Positions 46,105 to 54,368 of a stretch of DNA of 64,000 nucleotides are shown piece after piece. This DNA comes from JAAYKT01 sp964408955 (GTDB lineage: Bacteria > Bacillota > Clostridia > Lutisporales > Lutisporaceae): NCBI GenBank assembly GCA_964408955.1, contig CAYPBK010000003.1, forward strand, positions 81,036 through 145,035, given 5' to 3'. Position numbers and translations under genes: made by a program. Within the stretch, counting starts at the first letter, position 1; each line of letters starts with the position of its first letter. The notes beneath the pieces were generated by a model. It was not told the origin of the DNA. It made no database searches and was given only the letters and a program-made list of their open reading frames with translations.

Positions 46105-47163
46105 TTGAAAAACAGAACTATAATCCATGTTGATATGGATGCATTTTTTGCTTCTGTCGAACAAATGGATAATCCTAAGCTTAAAGGAAAACCGATAATA
46201 GTCGGGGGTAACAGTGCCAGATCAGTGGTAAGCACTTGTTCCTATGAGGCAAGAAAATATGATATCCACTCATCTATGCCCTGCTATTTAGCTAAACAAT
46301 TATGTCCCGCAGGTATTTTTTTGCCTGTTAGACATGGAAGGTATAGCCAGATTTCTGAATCAATTTTTAAGATTTTAGAATCAATAACAAAAGAAGTGGA
46401 ACCTGTTTCAATAGACGAGGCTTATATGGATGTTAGTAATATAAAAGCAGAGCCCATAGACATTGTAAATATTATAAAAAAGAGAGTAAAAGAAAAGTTT
46501 GGGTTAACGCTTTCAGCGGGGATTTCACATAATAAATTTTTAGCTAAAATTGCTTCTGACTGGAATAAGCCTGATGGATTAATGGTAATATCAGAGGAAA
46601 TGATTCCAATGATTCTTGAGCCTTTACCAATAAAAAAAGTGCATGGAATAGGAGGAAAATCCATAGAAAAGCTTAATTCTATTGGAATATATACTATTGG
46701 GGAGCTGTTGAAGCTAACGGAAAATGAAATGATAAATTATTTTGGGAAATATGGTATAGAGATATATAATTGTATTAGGGGAATAGATAACAGGGAAGTG
46801 AGTCGAAACAAAGAAATTAAATCTATTGGAAGAGAGCTTACTTTTGAACATGATACGAAGGACTTATTTTATATACGAAGAGTTCTGGATGATTTTATAT
46901 TGGAATTAAACGAAAGCTTAAAATCAGATATGATTTATGCCAAAACTATAACGATTAAATTAAAAACTGAGGATTTTAAAAGTTATACCAGAAGCAAAAC
47001 TTTGAAGGAACATATCAGAAATGTAGATCAAATAAAGAACGCTGCTTATGAAATATTAAATACTTATGATATCAAAAAGAACATAAGATTGGTTGGCTTA
47101 TCCTTATCAAACCTAAGCAAAGTGAAGTATGAACAAATATCATTTTTTGAAGACTTTAAATAG
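46105..47163 (+). CDS. dinB: DNA polymerase IV (Y-family translesion polymerase)
   Basis: This error-prone polymerase bypasses DNA lesions. The full-length protein has 352 residues. Catalytic residues lie in HVDMDAFFASVEQ near residue 8 and SIDEAYMDVS near 101. The STCSYEARKYDI palm/finger segment, the helix-hairpin-helix region (KKVHGIGGKSIEKLNSIGI) and the little-finger domain follow. It ends with a beta-clamp-binding-like ISFFEDF peptide. TTG 46105 follows GAAGGTG. No LexA-type box was found by eye. Confidence 0.93.
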   Translation: MKNRTIIHVDMDAFFASVEQMDNPKLKGKPIIVGGNSARSVVSTCSYEARKYDIHSSMPCYLAKQLCPAGIFLPVRHGRYSQISESIFKILESITKEVEPVSIDEAYMDVSNIKAEPIDIVNIIKKRVKEKFGLTLSAGISHNKFLAKIASDWNKPDGLMVISEEMIPMILEPLPIKKVHGIGGKSIEKLNSIGIYTIGELLKLTENEMINYFGKYGIEIYNCIRGIDNREVSRNKEIKSIGRELTFEHDTKDLFYIRRVLDDFILELNESLKSDMIYAKTITIKLKTEDFKSYTRSKTLKEHIRNVDQIKNAAYEILNTYDIKKNIRLVGLSLSNLSKVKYEQISFFEDFK

Positions 47164-47233
47164 TTATTTGTTGATAATCAAAAACTGATAAAAATTAAAT
47201 TAACAAAAAAATAAAATGAAGGGGGAGAAAAAA

Positions 47234-48178
47234 ATGACAAAAGTGCTTATATACCATAAAATTGACGAAAAAAATTTAAACATGCTTAAAGGGAAGTATA
47301 CCGACTATTGTTTTACATCTTGTACCACCAAAGATGAAATGGAAAAGTTAATAGAGGATACAGATATTCTTATAACATTTAAGTTTGATAAAGAAATGTT
47401 GGAGAAGGCAAAAAAATTAAAATGGATTCAAGCTCTTAGTGCAGGAGTTGAAAATTACCCTCTTGAGGAAATAAGAAAAAAAGACATTATTATAACCAAT
47501 GGAAAAGGGATTCATAAAATACATATGGCAGAGTATGCCATTTGTGTTATTATAATGCTATCAAGAAATATGCATAGGATGATTAAAAATAAAAATGATA
47601 AGAAGTGGGAAAGGAATATAAATCAAGGGGAAATAAATGGTGCTACTTTAGGTATACTAGGTTTAGGAAGCATAGGTATGGAAGTAGCAATAAAAGCTAA
47701 GTTTATGGGTATGAAGACAATTGGTGTTAAAACAAACAAAAGTGAAGCGGATTATGTTGATAAAATCTATACTCCCGATAATATGTCTCAAGTTTTTTTA
47801 GAAAGTGACTATATAATTAACTTACTACCAAGCGTTGCAAGAACATATAAAATAATCAATAAAAAATACTTTGATTTAATGAAAAAGGAAGCATGCTTTA
47901 TAAACATGGGCAGGGGGAGCACAGTTAATGAAGAGGATATGATTAATGCATTAAAAGAAGGAAAATTTAGAGCGTTAGCATCTGATGTCTTTAAAGTGGA
48001 ACCATTGCCAGAAAACAGTCCTTTATGGGAAATGGAAAATGTAATAATTACACCTCATATTTGTGGAGAGTCAAACAAATATATTGAAAAAGCTATGCCC
48101 ATAATAGAGGAAAACATTAAAGCTTTTGAAGGTAAAGGAGACTTTATAAACTTGATTGATTTTGATAAAGGTTATTAG
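47234..48178 (+). CDS. D-2-hydroxyacid dehydrogenase family protein
   Basis: The protein has 314 residues and the two-domain fold of NAD(P)-dependent D-2-hydroxyacid dehydrogenases. The NAD motif is LGILGLGSIG near residue 140. The substrate-binding Arg lies in NMGRGSTVNEED, the Glu in VFKVEPLPENSPLW, and the catalytic His in ITPHICGES. The segment WIQALSAGVE is typical of the group near glyoxylate/hydroxypyruvate reductases, but the substrate cannot be assigned. ATG 47234 follows GAAGGGGGAG; an ATG at 47216 precedes that site. Confidence 0.88.
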   Translation: MTKVLIYHKIDEKNLNMLKGKYTDYCFTSCTTKDEMEKLIEDTDILITFKFDKEMLEKAKKLKWIQALSAGVENYPLEEIRKKDIIITNGKGIHKIHMAEYAICVIIMLSRNMHRMIKNKNDKKWERNINQGEINGATLGILGLGSIGMEVAIKAKFMGMKTIGVKTNKSEADYVDKIYTPDNMSQVFLESDYIINLLPSVARTYKIINKKYFDLMKKEACFINMGRGSTVNEEDMINALKEGKFRALASDVFKVEPLPENSPLWEMENVIITPHICGESNKYIEKAMPIIEENIKAFEGKGDFINLIDFDKGY

Positions 48179-48286
48179 CCAAGATACTTAATTATTTTAT
48201 CAAATATAATTAAGAGTATTAAGACCATAGTTATGTTTGAGGTGTAACAAAATAAATTTTAATAAAAATTACCTTGTGGGACATTA

Positions 48287-48315
48287 TTGATTTTTATAGC
48301 TTTTAACATTATACT
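48287..48315 (+). promoter_or_regulatory. SigA-type promoter of 6S RNA
   Basis: TTGATT (48287-48292), 17 bases, TATACT (48310-48315). Predicted start is near 48322, just ahead of the 6S RNA closing stem. Confidence 0.7.
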
Positions 48316-48327
48316 ATATTTAGATGA

Positions 48328-48500
48328 AATAAAGCCTGAAATGTTTGTCGGCTTTATAACCTTAACCTACAGATAGTATACGGGAGTCTATGTATGCATT
48401 CGGAAATCGAGCCTTCATTGGTGGGTTGAATTATGTATCAGGGCACCCACCTGCGTGAGTGCAGGTGTAAGGTTATAGCGGACGGCATTTTGGGTTTTCT
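48328..48500 (+). ncRNA. ssrS: 6S RNA (RNA polymerase-binding regulator)
   Basis: 6S RNA mimics an open promoter and traps SigA polymerase. The 5' end AAAGCCTGAAATGT pairs along its whole length with the 3' end GCATTTTGGGTTTT (G-U pairs allowed). Conserved-type blocks ATGTTTG near the 5' end and GCGGACGGCAT near the 3' end correspond to those in E. coli 6S RNA. A second long helix, ATAACCTTA with TAAGGTTAT, leads to a large central region. Length is about 173 nt. The call rests on structure and the end motifs; no covariance search was possible. Confidence 0.75.
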
Positions 48501-48509
48501 TATCAGAAT

Positions 48510-48530
48510 AAAAGGCACAAGCCTTTTCCC
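48510..48530 (+). terminator. Probable terminator after 6S RNA
   Basis: AAAAGGC, loop ACAA, GCCTTTT, followed by a C/T-rich stretch, ten bases after the 6S RNA end. Confidence 0.45.
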
Positions 48531-48587
48531 TTTCTTTAAACTTCTTAAATACTTTATATTTAATAAAATATAGATTTTGATCTAATG

Positions 48588-48606
48588 CGGCGCAGCCGTT
48601 TTTTTT
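48588..48606 (+). terminator. Hairpin terminator upstream of cotJA
   Basis: CGGC, loop GCA, GCCG, then eight T. It shares the flank TAATGCGGC with the terminator at 24100 and prevents read-through from the 6S RNA region into cotJ. Confidence 0.7.
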
Positions 48607-48726
48607 ATAGAAAATTTATTGAAATATTAATGCAAAAAGTCAGCCAGTAACTATTTTATGGTTTATGTAACAAAGCTTGTAATTATTGAATATACTGATA
48701 TGGAGATTTCTATAGGAGGTAATATC

Positions 48727-48969
48727 ATGACTCAATATCACATATATGATTATTCTGAAGTGGCTGCTGATGAATGCGTGCCATACGAAAGCATAAAGCC
48801 TAAAATGGGATCGGAATTTAAATTGGCAAGAGCATATGTGCGCTATCAATCCTTTGGTAAAATATTTGATCCGATAAAAGGGCTAATGAGAGGCACAATT
48901 TTTCCCGAATTATATGAATCTTATACGAAAAAAAAGAGAAATTGTGAGTGTGAAGGAAGGGAGGAATAA
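48727..48969 (+). CDS. cotJA: Spore coat protein CotJA
   Basis: This is a small spore coat component, 80 residues. The conserved core is LARAYVRYQSFGKIFDPI followed by LMRGTIFPELYE, the CotJA signature. ATG 48727 follows ATAGGAGGT; upstream in-frame codons lack a ribosome binding site. It heads the cotJABC operon, expressed in the mother cell under SigE in Bacillus; I could not find a convincing SigE promoter by eye. Confidence 0.9.
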   Translation: MTQYHIYDYSEVAADECVPYESIKPKMGSEFKLARAYVRYQSFGKIFDPIKGLMRGTIFPELYESYTKKKRNCECEGREE

Positions 48970-48971
48970 AA

Positions 48972-49244
48972 GTGAAGATAAATAAAGAAAGATTAGAAAT
49001 GCTAAAAGGGATCATGGCAATAGAGTTTTCTTTAGTAGATCTGAATTTATTTTTAGATACGCACCCAACTGATAGAAAAGCATTAACTATATTTAATGAA
49101 TACACATTAAAGCTTTGTAAGCTGGTAAATGATTATGAAAAAAAATTTGCGCCATTAACAGCAACTACTCCCAGTAATTGTCCATGGAGATGGATAGAGG
49201 ATCCCTGGCCATGGGAGATTGATTATGAAATGGGAGGTAAATAG
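48972..49244 (+). CDS. cotJB: Spore coat protein CotJB
   Basis: The protein has 90 residues. The pattern LKGIMAIEFSLVDLNLFLDTHPTDRKAL and the Trp-rich end CPWRWIEDPWPWE are diagnostic for CotJB. The GTG start follows AGGGAGGAAT and lies two bases after cotJA. It acts with CotJA and CotJC in the inner coat layers. Confidence 0.93.
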   Translation: MKINKERLEMLKGIMAIEFSLVDLNLFLDTHPTDRKALTIFNEYTLKLCKLVNDYEKKFAPLTATTPSNCPWRWIEDPWPWEIDYEMGGK

Positions 49245-49247
49245 TAT

Positions 49248-49820
49248 ATGTGGATATATGAAAAGAAACTACAATACCCTGCTTGGGTAGAAGGCTGCGA
49301 TTTAAATATTGCAAAATTACTTTTTGCACAGTATGGTGGTCCTGATAGTGAATTATCTGCTGGCTTAAGATATTTGGCTCAAAGGTACACAATGCCAATA
49401 CCTGAAGCAAAAGCTGTGCTGACGGATATAGGCACTGAGGAATTGGCACATTGGGAGATTATCGGTACGCTTATTTTCAAAATAATAGAAAATGCAACGC
49501 CAAAACAGATGGAAGAAGCAGGGCTAGGTGCGCAATATGTACAGCATGGCAGGGACTTATACCCCCATGATGCTGCAGGAGTTCCATGGACAGCCGCTTA
49601 TATTCAGGCTATTGAAGATCCGGTAGCTAATCTACATGAGGATTTGGCTGCTGAAGAAAAAGCCAGAGCTACTTATGAGCATTTGATTCAGTCTACAGAG
49701 GATAGAGGCGTAATCGATACATTAAGCTTTTTAAGAGAAAGAGAAATAGTTCATTTTCAAAGATTTGGTGAAACGCTTAGATTGGTTCAAGAGCATCTTG
49801 ATAGAAAGATATATTATTAA
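49248..49820 (+). CDS. cotJC: Spore coat protein CotJC, manganese-catalase-like
   Basis: The protein has 190 residues with a ferritin-like fold related to dimanganese catalases. Metal-ligand motifs are visible: Glu in DSELSAGLRYLAQRY near residue 35, TEELAHWE near 65, and later DLAAEEKARATYEHL and REREIVHFQRF near 170. It may remove hydrogen peroxide at the spore surface, though CotJC is best known as a structural coat protein. It starts three bases after cotJB and ends the operon. Confidence 0.95.
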   Translation: MWIYEKKLQYPAWVEGCDLNIAKLLFAQYGGPDSELSAGLRYLAQRYTMPIPEAKAVLTDIGTEELAHWEIIGTLIFKIIENATPKQMEEAGLGAQYVQHGRDLYPHDAAGVPWTAAYIQAIEDPVANLHEDLAAEEKARATYEHLIQSTEDRGVIDTLSFLREREIVHFQRFGETLRLVQEHLDRKIYY

Positions 49821-49853
49821 TAAAAATCCGGCTAAGTGCCGGATTTTATTAAT
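49817..49853. terminator. Bidirectional terminator between cotJC and a convergent gene
   Basis: AAAATCCGGC (49823-49832) pairs with GCCGGATTTT (49838-49847) around TAAGT; the arms extend with A/T pairs on both sides, giving T runs in each direction. Confidence 0.85.
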
Positions 49854-49861
49854 TTATTCTT

Positions 49862-50161
49862 TCACTTATACATATTGCACGTACTGGACTCTAATAATTC
49901 ATTAAGTATGATTTCACAATTAACTATAACAGAACAAATACAATCAATTTTTATGAATTTAAACTTATCGTTGCATTTAATCAACACTAATGAGCCCAGC
50001 ACTCCGTATAAAGAAACATTTTCAACAATGCAATCCTCATAAGTATTTAGTATTAAAGTTACTTTACTGCCGCTATTCTTAGTAAGTAATAGTAAAAGAT
50101 CTCTTATGTTATCTGGAAAATTCTCAACTTTCATATCAGTGTTATAAGAAATATCATCCAT
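49862..50161 (-). CDS. Hypothetical 99-residue protein, possible Sm-like beta fold
   Basis: I do not recognise this gene. It has a clear ribosome binding site (TTGGAGGTG before ATG 50161). The middle (about residues 30-80) alternates short beta strands (KVTLILNTYEDCIVENVSLYG, SLVLIKC, FKFIKIDCICSVIV), a layout like Sm or PRC-barrel-type small barrels. There are four Cys residues but no clear metal motif. Its position next to cotJABC and sharing its terminator hints at a spore-related role, which is a guess. Confidence 0.6.
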   Translation of the reverse strand: MDDISYNTDMKVENFPDNIRDLLLLLTKNSGSKVTLILNTYEDCIVENVSLYGVLGSLVLIKCNDKFKFIKIDCICSVIVNCEIILNELLESSTCNMYK

Positions 50162-50340
50162 AATAGCACCTCCAACATAGAAATATTTGCCCCTGTTACT
50201 ATGATATTTTTATTAGCTTAAAAGTAAACTTGGCAAAATAAATATTGGTTGGATTATTGCTACTTACGAATTTTGCAAATGTTTTTGCCAATCCAGGAAT
50301 TAAATAATTTGCTTTTATTTATTGTAAGTATTAAAAATAT

Positions 50341-51360
50341 TTAACTTCCTATTATCCTAAAACCCTCCGGCAACGGATCCGCAGGATCAAGCACCAACTG
50401 GTTAAAGCCCGTAATTTGTGCCGTTCCGGCTACTTCTGTAATTACAGCATTATAAGGCCCTTCCTTAGTCTCTTTAATTATTCTTCCTTCAAAAGGTGTA
50501 TCAATAATACTATAGTTTATTAGCACATCATCAATTTTCATTTCATCTTTATGGTAGTGAAGTGCAAGTCTTCCGCCAGTACCAGTACCTGTAGGTGATC
50601 TGTCAACTTGACCTTCAGCAAAAATACAAACATTTTTAGTAATTAATTTATCATTTTCTTTCTTGGGTTCTGTATAAAAAATTGTGCCATATAACCAGTT
50701 TATACCTGAGGTTGGATGAGTAAACTTCATCATGGTAATGGCTTTATTTTTAATATCCATGCCGATTTTAACAAGCTCTTCAGTTTTTTCTGGTGCTATT
50801 TTCAATCCTGATTTATCTGCGTTAACATAAACATAAAAAGCACCGCAATAGGCTATATCTGTTAATATATCACCAATTCCCTTTATGTTAATGCTTATAT
50901 TTTCTGCATATACAAAACAAGGAACATTTTGGAACCTAACCTTAATTACCTCACCGTCTTTTACATCTGCAAAAGCTGTAACTCTACCGGCAGGCGTGTC
51001 AATCTTTACAATATTTACTCCTTCTTTGGCAATCATTATGCCGGTTTCTAATACAACCTTAGTGACACCTATAATACCATGGCCGCACATTGAGCTTAAG
51101 CCTTCATTATGTGTAAACAACACTCCAAAATCTCCATCCTCTGTCACCGCAGGGACTAATATGCACCCGTACATACCGCTATGGCCTCTGGGTTCAAGCA
51201 TAAGCATTTTCCTAAGGTTATCATAATTATTTAATAAATAATCCCTCTTTTCTAGGATTGTGTTTCCGATGATAGGCGGCAAACCTGAAGTAACAATGCG
51301 AAGCGGCTCACCGGCGGTATGCGCATCTATGCAGCTTATGTAATGTTTAAATCTCATCAT
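50341..51360 (-). CDS. Trans-3-hydroxy-L-proline dehydratase (proline racemase family)
   Basis: The protein has 339 residues. It shows the proline racemase fold (DAHTAGEPLRIV, PRGHSGMYGCILVPA). The first active-site Cys is kept in SSMCGHGIIG (C92), but the second site reads DRSPTGTG with Thr257 instead of Cys. A Cys/Thr pair is the hallmark of trans-3-hydroxy-L-proline dehydratases, which form delta1-pyrroline-2-carboxylate; Cys/Cys enzymes are racemases or 4-hydroxyproline epimerases. The upstream gene of the same operon encodes a fitting reductase for that product. The start follows AGAGGAGGAAAT. Confidence 0.85.
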   Translation of the reverse strand: MMRFKHYISCIDAHTAGEPLRIVTSGLPPIIGNTILEKRDYLLNNYDNLRKMLMLEPRGHSGMYGCILVPAVTEDGDFGVLFTHNEGLSSMCGHGIIGVTKVVLETGIMIAKEGVNIVKIDTPAGRVTAFADVKDGEVIKVRFQNVPCFVYAENISINIKGIGDILTDIAYCGAFYVYVNADKSGLKIAPEKTEELVKIGMDIKNKAITMMKFTHPTSGINWLYGTIFYTEPKKENDKLITKNVCIFAEGQVDRSPTGTGTGGRLALHYHKDEMKIDDVLINYSIIDTPFEGRIIKETKEGPYNAVITEVAGTAQITGFNQLVLDPADPLPEGFRIIGS

Positions 51361-51378
51361 TATAATTTCCTCCTCTTC

Positions 51379-52371
51379 CTATATAAAGTCGTAAATTTTC
51401 CCTGTATTTTCTTCTAAAGCTTTTTTGTAAATAGAATTTGCAGTCACAATATCCAATATAGCAATGCCTACAGATTTAAATAAAGTTATTTCGTTTGCCT
51501 TACACCGTCCTTCCAATTTTCCTGAAACAACGAGACCTAAGTCCCCTTTGAAGTTATCTTTCTTTATTATACCTTTTTCCAAAGGTTTAATAAAATCTCC
51601 TGATTCAGCTAAAACGGCTTCTTTTGAATCAAAATAAATTTTATCAGCTCGATTAATTATTGTCTCATCCAACTCTTGCATATCTGGCATAAAAGAACCA
51701 ATACCATTAATATGTGCACCTTGCTTTACTTTATTTCCATCAAAAACCGGTTCTTTCGAAGTTGTCACTACAGTAATAATATCTGCATCAATAATTGCTT
51801 CGTCTGGAGATTCAACGGCTCTTAAAACAGTGTCGGATAGATTTAATTCTTCCTTTGCTTTTTTAATAAATGAATTAGCTCGTTGTAAATTTCTATTGTA
51901 AATCCTAACCTCACTAAGGACCCTTACAGTAAGCATTGCTTCCAGCTGGGATAAAGCCTGACCGCCGATACCTATTAAAGCGCCGATTTTTGACTGAACG
52001 TTGGAAAGTAAATCAATAGCCGCTCCCGCTGCTGCACCTGTTCGCAATTGTGTCAAATAGGTTCCATCTAAAATGCAGCAAACTTCACCATCTGTACCAT
52101 CAATCAGTATCATGGTTGATGGTACAGAAGATTTGCCTTTATCCGGATTCTTAGGGAATACAGAGACAATTTTTATTCCTAAAGCATTTAAATCCTCTAC
52201 ATAGCCTGGCATAAACAAAGAGACGCCATCATGCTTAGATACTTCAATATTTGTTCTTAATGGAATTTCACATTTACCTGAACTAAAAATAAGGAAAGCA
52301 AGCTTGCTTGCTTCGATAGCATCTTTCATTGTAAAAACGCTTTTTATATCATTTCTGTCTAGTAAAAGCAT
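51379..52371 (-). CDS. Ornithine cyclodeaminase family protein, likely delta1-pyrroline-2-carboxylate reductase
   Basis: The protein has 330 residues. The Rossmann motif is ALIGIGGQA near residue 137, with family segments LRTGAAAGAAIDLL and ANGIGSFMPDMQELD-like INGIGSFMPDMQELD. Members include ornithine cyclodeaminase, alanine dehydrogenase and reductases of delta1-pyrroline-2-carboxylate or ketimines. Being 18 bases upstream of the hydroxyproline dehydratase in one operon, reduction of pyrroline-2-carboxylate to L-proline is the best assignment. The start follows AAAAGGAGGT. The operon diverges from pckA. Confidence 0.82.
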   Translation of the reverse strand: MLLLDRNDIKSVFTMKDAIEASKLAFLIFSSGKCEIPLRTNIEVSKHDGVSLFMPGYVEDLNALGIKIVSVFPKNPDKGKSSVPSTMILIDGTDGEVCCILDGTYLTQLRTGAAAGAAIDLLSNVQSKIGALIGIGGQALSQLEAMLTVRVLSEVRIYNRNLQRANSFIKKAKEELNLSDTVLRAVESPDEAIIDADIITVVTTSKEPVFDGNKVKQGAHINGIGSFMPDMQELDETIINRADKIYFDSKEAVLAESGDFIKPLEKGIIKKDNFKGDLGLVVSGKLEGRCKANEITLFKSVGIAILDIVTANSIYKKALEENTGKIYDFI

Positions 52372-52534
52372 TGAATACCTCCTTTTAAGATTTATTTAAG
52401 TATTGTATTAATCTTAACATAACCGTTATTTATTTTGTCAATTTATAAACGTCAAAGGCAAAAATAATGCTTAGCTTAGAAGATGTTTGAATATTAAATC
52501 TTCTTTCTCTAAGTGCATTATAAATTAACTGATA

Positions 52535-52543
52535 TGTTATAAT
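52535..52543 (+). promoter_or_regulatory. Extended -10 promoter of pckA
   Basis: TGTTATAAT (52535-52543) is a perfect -10 with the extended TGn element; the -35 region is weak. The start codon follows 43 bases later. Confidence 0.5.
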
Positions 52544-52585
52544 GTATATGTGTATTAAACACTACTTTTTAGGGAGGTAAATGCG

Positions 52586-54169
52586 TTGTACAACTTCAAC
52601 GGCTTTTTAGATTTAAATAAGATTAAATGTAAAAAGCTACACTTAAATTTAAAACCGGAGAAGCTCGAGAATATCTCAGTAGAGAAGGAAGGAGGTGTTA
52701 TAGCATCAAATGGAGCCTTATCCATAAACACAGGGAAGTATACCGGGCGATCTCCGAAAGATAGGTTTATTGTAGACGAGGAAACAGTGCATAAAAACAT
52801 TGACTGGAATAAAAATAATGTTCCAATCAGCGAGGAAAATTTTGATAAATTATTAGAAAAAGTATTGAAATACATAGAAGATAAAGATGTATATGTATTT
52901 GACGGATATGTGGGAGCGGATAAAAAATACCGCCTGCCAATTAGGGTTATCAATGAAATGGCATCGCAGAATATGTTTGCTTATCAAATGCTTATTAAGG
53001 AAAAGGATAATGACCTGAAAGATTTTAAACCTGAATTTACTGTTATAGCGCTGCCATATATGATGGCAGTACCAGAACTAGACGGAACAAACTCTGAAGC
53101 TTTTATTATTATTAATTTTGATAAAAAAATTGTTCTTATTGGTGCATCTATGTATTGCGGTGAGATTAAAAAATCAATATTCACAGTAATGAATTATCTT
53201 CTTCCTTTTAAAGGAGTCCTTCCAATGCATTGTTCTGCAAATATGGGCATTAATGGTGACGTAACTTTGTTCTTTGGTCTTTCCGGGACAGGAAAAACAA
53301 CCTTATCTGCTGATGTAGATAGAATGCTAATCGGCGACGATGAGCACGGCTGGACTGACGATGGAGTATTTAATTTTGAAGGCGGTTGCTATGCTAAATG
53401 CATTAATTTATCTAAGGAGCACGAACCGCAAATATGGAACGCAATAAGAAAAGGCGCACTTCTTGAAAATGTTGTTTTAGATGATATAACAAAAGAACCT
53501 GATTATGATGATAACAGATATACTGAAAATACAAGAGCGGCATTCCCTGTTGAACATATTGATAATGCAATAGAAGACGGTTTGGGAGGTATACCAAAAA
53601 CTATAATATTTTTAACTGCTGATGCTACGGGAGTATTGCCACCGATATCAAAGCTAACCAAAGAGCAAGCTATGTATCATTTCATGTCCGGTTATACAAG
53701 TAAGCTGGCAGGTACAGAAAGAGGAATAGTAGAGCCTACATCAACATTTTCTACCTGCTTTGGTGCCCCATTTATGCTTTTAAAGCCTCAAACATACGCT
53801 GAATTACTTGGCGAGAAAATTGACAAATATTATGTTAAGGTTTTTCTAGTGAATACAGGCTGGTCAGGAGGCCCCTATGGTGTAGGCAGCAGAATTAAGC
53901 TGAAATACACAAGGGCTATGGTGAGAGCAGCAATGAATGGTGATTTGAAGGATGTTGAGTTCATAAAAGATCCGATTTTTAAATTGGCAATACCTAAACA
54001 ATGCCCCGATGTTCCGGATTCAGTTTTGAATCCATCAGAGAGCTGGAGTAATATTGAGGATTACTATAAGAAAGCTAATAAACTGGCAGATGATTTTAAT
54101 GATAATTTTAAAAAATTCAAAGATGTACCTGAAGACATTGTAAATTCCAGCCCAATAAGGTTAAAATAA
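52586..54169 (+). CDS. pckA: ATP-dependent phosphoenolpyruvate carboxykinase
   Basis: PckA converts oxaloacetate and ATP to phosphoenolpyruvate and CO2. The protein has 527 residues, the bacterial norm. Features include NTGKYTGRSPKDRFIVD, the substrate-binding LPMHCSANMG, the P-loop GLSGTGKTTLS near residue 231, the metal-binding LIGDDEHGW and the C-terminal VNTGWSGGPYGVG. TTG 52586 follows GGGAGG eight bases upstream. It is a single-gene unit ended by a hairpin. In anaerobes it may also run toward oxaloacetate. Confidence 0.96.
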   Translation: MYNFNGFLDLNKIKCKKLHLNLKPEKLENISVEKEGGVIASNGALSINTGKYTGRSPKDRFIVDEETVHKNIDWNKNNVPISEENFDKLLEKVLKYIEDKDVYVFDGYVGADKKYRLPIRVINEMASQNMFAYQMLIKEKDNDLKDFKPEFTVIALPYMMAVPELDGTNSEAFIIINFDKKIVLIGASMYCGEIKKSIFTVMNYLLPFKGVLPMHCSANMGINGDVTLFFGLSGTGKTTLSADVDRMLIGDDEHGWTDDGVFNFEGGCYAKCINLSKEHEPQIWNAIRKGALLENVVLDDITKEPDYDDNRYTENTRAAFPVEHIDNAIEDGLGGIPKTIIFLTADATGVLPPISKLTKEQAMYHFMSGYTSKLAGTERGIVEPTSTFSTCFGAPFMLLKPQTYAELLGEKIDKYYVKVFLVNTGWSGGPYGVGSRIKLKYTRAMVRAAMNGDLKDVEFIKDPIFKLAIPKQCPDVPDSVLNPSESWSNIEDYYKKANKLADDFNDNFKKFKDVPEDIVNSSPIRLK

Positions 54170-54177
54170 CTATTTAT

Positions 54178-54210
54178 AAGGCATGTGCAGTAAATGTACA
54201 TGCCTTATTA
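54178..54210 (+). terminator. Terminator of pckA
   Basis: AAGGCATGT (54178-54186) pairs with ACATGCCTT (54198-54206), followed by a T-containing stretch. Confidence 0.6.
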
Positions 54211-54368
54211 TTTGCAAAATAGCAAATATAAAAAAGTAAGTGCTGTATTTTTTATATTTAATCTGATATTTGTAGCCCCGTGCTGATATTCAGAAAAGTT
54301 GCTTTCAAATGCAGCTTATCAGCGTATATAATATAATAATCCCTTGTCAAATGGATATTTAAATCTTT

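Noticed and set aside
48340..48500. Cobalamin or other riboswitch instead of 6S RNA
   Set aside because: No B12-box-like sequence, a terminator separates it from the next gene, and the full-length end pairing fits 6S RNA.
50341..51360. Proline racemase or PrdF call
   Set aside because: The second catalytic Cys is Thr, which does not support racemisation.
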